NCBI RefSeq assembly: GCF_037963145.1
Contig: NZ_CP150144.1
Location: 3,782,001 to 3,846,000, forward strand
DNA length: 64,000 nt
Reading direction: 5' to 3'
Source: Oceanobacillus sp. FSL K6-2867
GTDB taxonomy: Bacteria; Bacillota; Bacilli; Bacillales; Amphibacillaceae
Below are positions 60,690 through 64,000 of this stretch, piece after piece. How positions within the stretch are numbered: position 1 is the stretch's first letter; every line of letters begins with the position of its first letter. The notes under the pieces were generated by a model, which saw only the letters and a list, made by a program, of their open reading frames with translations, ran no database searches and had not been told where the DNA came from. The position numbers were made by a program, and so were the translations under genes.

Positions 60690-61241
60690 TTATTCGATTG
60701 CTGTGGAATTATCAGGTATTGCAAATGGATTATTTGAATTAATGCGATCGTAAAACATAATTCCGTTAAGGTGGTCAATTTCGTGCTGAAACACAACAGC
60801 AGGATACCCTTTTAATCGCAGCTTTACTGGTTTTCCATCTGTATCGGTTGCTTTTACTGTGATTCTTGCATGTCTTGGGACATAGCCTTCAACAGCCCGA
60901 TCCACAGAAAGGCATCCTTCTCCACCAGCTAAATAGGATTGTTCAACAGAATGACTAATAATTTTTGGGTTTACTAAGCCGTAGCTATACAATTTTCCAT
61001 TGAAATCTTCAAAGTGAATAGCAACGAGGCGTTTTTCGATACCTAGTTGGGGAGCGGCGAGGCCGACGCCAGCTCTTAAATCATATTTTTTTGCAATTTC
61101 TTCATCCTGGCTATTGATTAAAAATTGTAACATATTCTTTAATAGTTGTTTTTCTTCATCTGTGATCGGCACATTTACTTCAGCTGCAACAGTTTTCAGA
61201 GAAGGGTGACCTTCACGTACAATATCTTTCATCGTTAACAT
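60690..61241 (-). CDS. def: Peptide deformylase (YkrB type)
   Basis: Removes the formyl group from nascent N-formylmethionine. The three metal-site motifs are [16 protein letters not shown] and QHEIDHLNG. The length of 183 residues and sequence fit the B. subtilis YkrB (DefB) type. ATG 61241 (MLTMKDI) is eight bases after TAGGAG; the ATG six bases earlier would abut it. Divergent to ykyA, in the B. subtilis order def-ykyA-pdhA. Confidence 0.96.
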   Translation of the reverse strand: MLTMKDIVREGHPSLKTVAAEVNVPITDEEKQLLKNMLQFLINSQDEEIAKKYDLRAGVGLAAPQLGIEKRLVAIHFEDFNGKLYSYGLVNPKIISHSVEQSYLAGGEGCLSVDRAVEGYVPRHARITVKATDTDGKPVKLRLKGYPAVVFQHEIDHLNGIMFYDRINSNNPFAIPDNSTAIE

Positions 61242-61500
61242 AAACATTACTCCTAACTGGTTATATTCTATGTAATAGAGGGTATAAAACTATTGATCTC
61301 ATTTTTTATACTATATCATTGTATTATTTTAACATAACTTCTATAAATAAATCATAAAAATAAACTGACCGAATGGGTTATGAAATGGGACAAGTCTTTA
61401 TTTATTAATCTAATTATTGTACTCTTCACTGTATGTGAAATTAGATTATGTTATACTTTAAAAATACTTGCGGTAAATAGAAAACATAGGAGGAAAAAAC

Positions 61501-62160
61501 GTGCATTTTAAGAAATTATTACTTATCTTATCAATTAGCCTGGCGGTGTTATTAGCTGCCTGTAACAGTCAATCAACAGAAGAGAAAATACATAATCATC
61601 TTGAAGAAGCAGTTACACTAGAAGAAGAATTTGAAAAGAAGCAAAGTGAGATTACGAAATTAGAATTAGAAGAACAGGATATTTATGATCAAATTATTGA
61701 CTTAGGTATGGATGATATTAAAACAATTAAGGAATTATCCAATCAAGCATTAAAAATAATTGAGCAACGTGCAGAAAAAATTGAACTAGAGAAAGGAAGT
61801 ATTGAGAAATCAAAAGAAGAGTTTAATGAGATTGAAGCATTGCTTGATGACATAGAGAACGAGGAGCTAAAGAACACTGCGGAGTCTATGCATGAGGTGA
61901 TGAATAATCGTTATTCCGCCTACGAAAAACTGAATAATGCTTATACGGAATCATTAGAGTTAGAAAAAGAATTATATGAATTACTGCAGCTAGAAGATCT
62001 TGAACAAGAGAGATTAACAGACCAAATTAATTCCATTAATGAAAGTTATGAGCAAGTGCTTCAGCTTAATGAGGAATTTAACAATTATACGGTTGAGTAC
62101 AATGAATTAAAAAAGGAGTTCTATGAAGCGGCAGATATAGAAGTTGCATATGAAGAATAA
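61501..62160 (+). CDS. ykyA: YkyA-like coiled-coil lipoprotein
   Basis: A 219-residue lipoprotein: lipobox LLAAC, then a long uninterrupted helical coiled coil very rich in Glu, Leu and Lys (LEEAVTLEEEFEKKQSEITK ... ). Belongs to the YkyA family, annotated as putative cell-wall binding, located between def and pdhA in B. subtilis. GTG start at 61501 after GGAGGAAAAAAC. Function unproven. Confidence 0.9.
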   Translation: MHFKKLLLILSISLAVLLAACNSQSTEEKIHNHLEEAVTLEEEFEKKQSEITKLELEEQDIYDQIIDLGMDDIKTIKELSNQALKIIEQRAEKIELEKGSIEKSKEEFNEIEALLDDIENEELKNTAESMHEVMNNRYSAYEKLNNAYTESLELEKELYELLQLEDLEQERLTDQINSINESYEQVLQLNEEFNNYTVEYNELKKEFYEAADIEVAYEE

Positions 62161-62208
62161 AAAAACAGACCCACTAACAGGCGTATTAAGCTGTGTGGGT
62201 CTGTTTTT
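62161..62208 (+). terminator. Intrinsic terminator after ykyA
   Basis: AAAAACAGACCCAC pairs with GTGGGTCTGTTTTT across a 20-base loop; T-run follows. Confidence 0.9.
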
Positions 62209-63898
<1,690 letters not shown>

Positions 63899-63901
63899 AT
63901 C

Positions 63902-64000
63902 ATGGCACAAATGACAATGATTCAAGCAATCACAGATGCAATGCGCGTAGAATTGAAAAATGACGAAAATGTGCTTGTATTTGGTGAAGATGTTGGTCAA
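63902..64000 (+). CDS. pdhB: Pyruvate dehydrogenase E1 beta subunit (partial, off right edge)
   Basis: Thirty-three codons: [20 protein letters not shown], then [10 protein letters not shown], the strongly conserved N-terminus of E1 beta. Preceded by GAGAAGGAG inside the pdhA end. The rest lies beyond the window. Confidence 0.94.
   Translation, partial: MAQMTMIQAITDAMRVELKNDENVLVFGEDVGQ

Overview
The window is chromosomal DNA from a low-GC, endospore-forming member of the Bacillaceae. Evidence for sporulation is a complete seven-gene spoVA-type operon, two YjcZ-family miniproteins, a Spo0E-like phosphatase and a YhcN-type lipoprotein. Gene order in several blocks matches Bacillus subtilis (patA, ykyB, ykuE, cbpB/ykuL, dapH, dapL, ykuS, ykuV; then ktrC, rnjA, rpoY, def, ykyA, pdhA, pdhB). 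The AT-rich composition and gene content suggest an Oceanobacillus- or Virgibacillus-like organism; that placement is inference. No rRNA, tRNA, CRISPR array, intact insertion sequence or prophage was seen.

Layout. 1-3.3 kb: a PAS-GGDEF-EAL protein cut by the left edge, a cyclophilin lipoprotein and a MITE-like repeat. 3.4-7.4 kb: a D-Ala-D-Ala carboxypeptidase that lacks a signal peptide, then metI-metC under a SAM riboswitch with a readable terminator/antiterminator pair. 7.5-14.4 kb: topoisomerase III, an unknown 147-residue protein, a membrane-anchored acidic protein with an SDR, and a type II NADH dehydrogenase. 14.4-20 kb: a first full copy of a roughly 440-bp repeat, VanW, YceI, oligoendopeptidase F, a TPP riboswitch driving thiT, and a stress protein. 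20-27.7 kb: a permease, glutamate dehydrogenase, CstA, a small protein ending in Cys-Cys-stop, and an ArsA-type ATPase whose 3' end runs into a 52-bp tandem repeat; then an MDR oxidoreductase. 27.8-33 kb (minus): a dicarboxylate/amino-acid symporter and an operon with the gene order of spoVA-2mob. 33-41.6 kb: nitroreductase, lipoproteins, YwpF, a Ktr potassium channel subunit, an S1C protease with a zinc-ribbon/TPR partner, and signal peptidase I. 41.9-50.2 kb: Spo0E-like, PatA, FbpB-like, an EamA transporter, YkyB, Sco, YkuE and hemolysin III, ending in a decayed czrA-czcD-like metal efflux operon. 50.2-57.4 kb: CbpB, the acetyl branch of lysine/diaminopimelate synthesis, YkuS, YkuV and a heterodimeric ABC exporter whose second subunit carries a frameshift. 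57.5-64 kb: KtrC, RNase J1, RNA polymerase epsilon, peptide deformylase, YkyA and the start of the pyruvate dehydrogenase operon.

How the genes work together: PatA, DapH and DapL supply meso-diaminopimelate for lysine and cell wall. KtrD and KtrC are the membrane and gating halves of a potassium uptake system, and CbpB is a c-di-AMP-binding CBS protein of the same regulatory sphere. The spoVA-like operon loads or releases dipicolinate in spores. The most system-like less-described cluster is cstA with the Cys-Cys-stop protein and the ArsA-like ATPase. The most informative decayed locus is the metal-efflux operon at 49.3-50.1 kb, which still has an operator-like palindrome.
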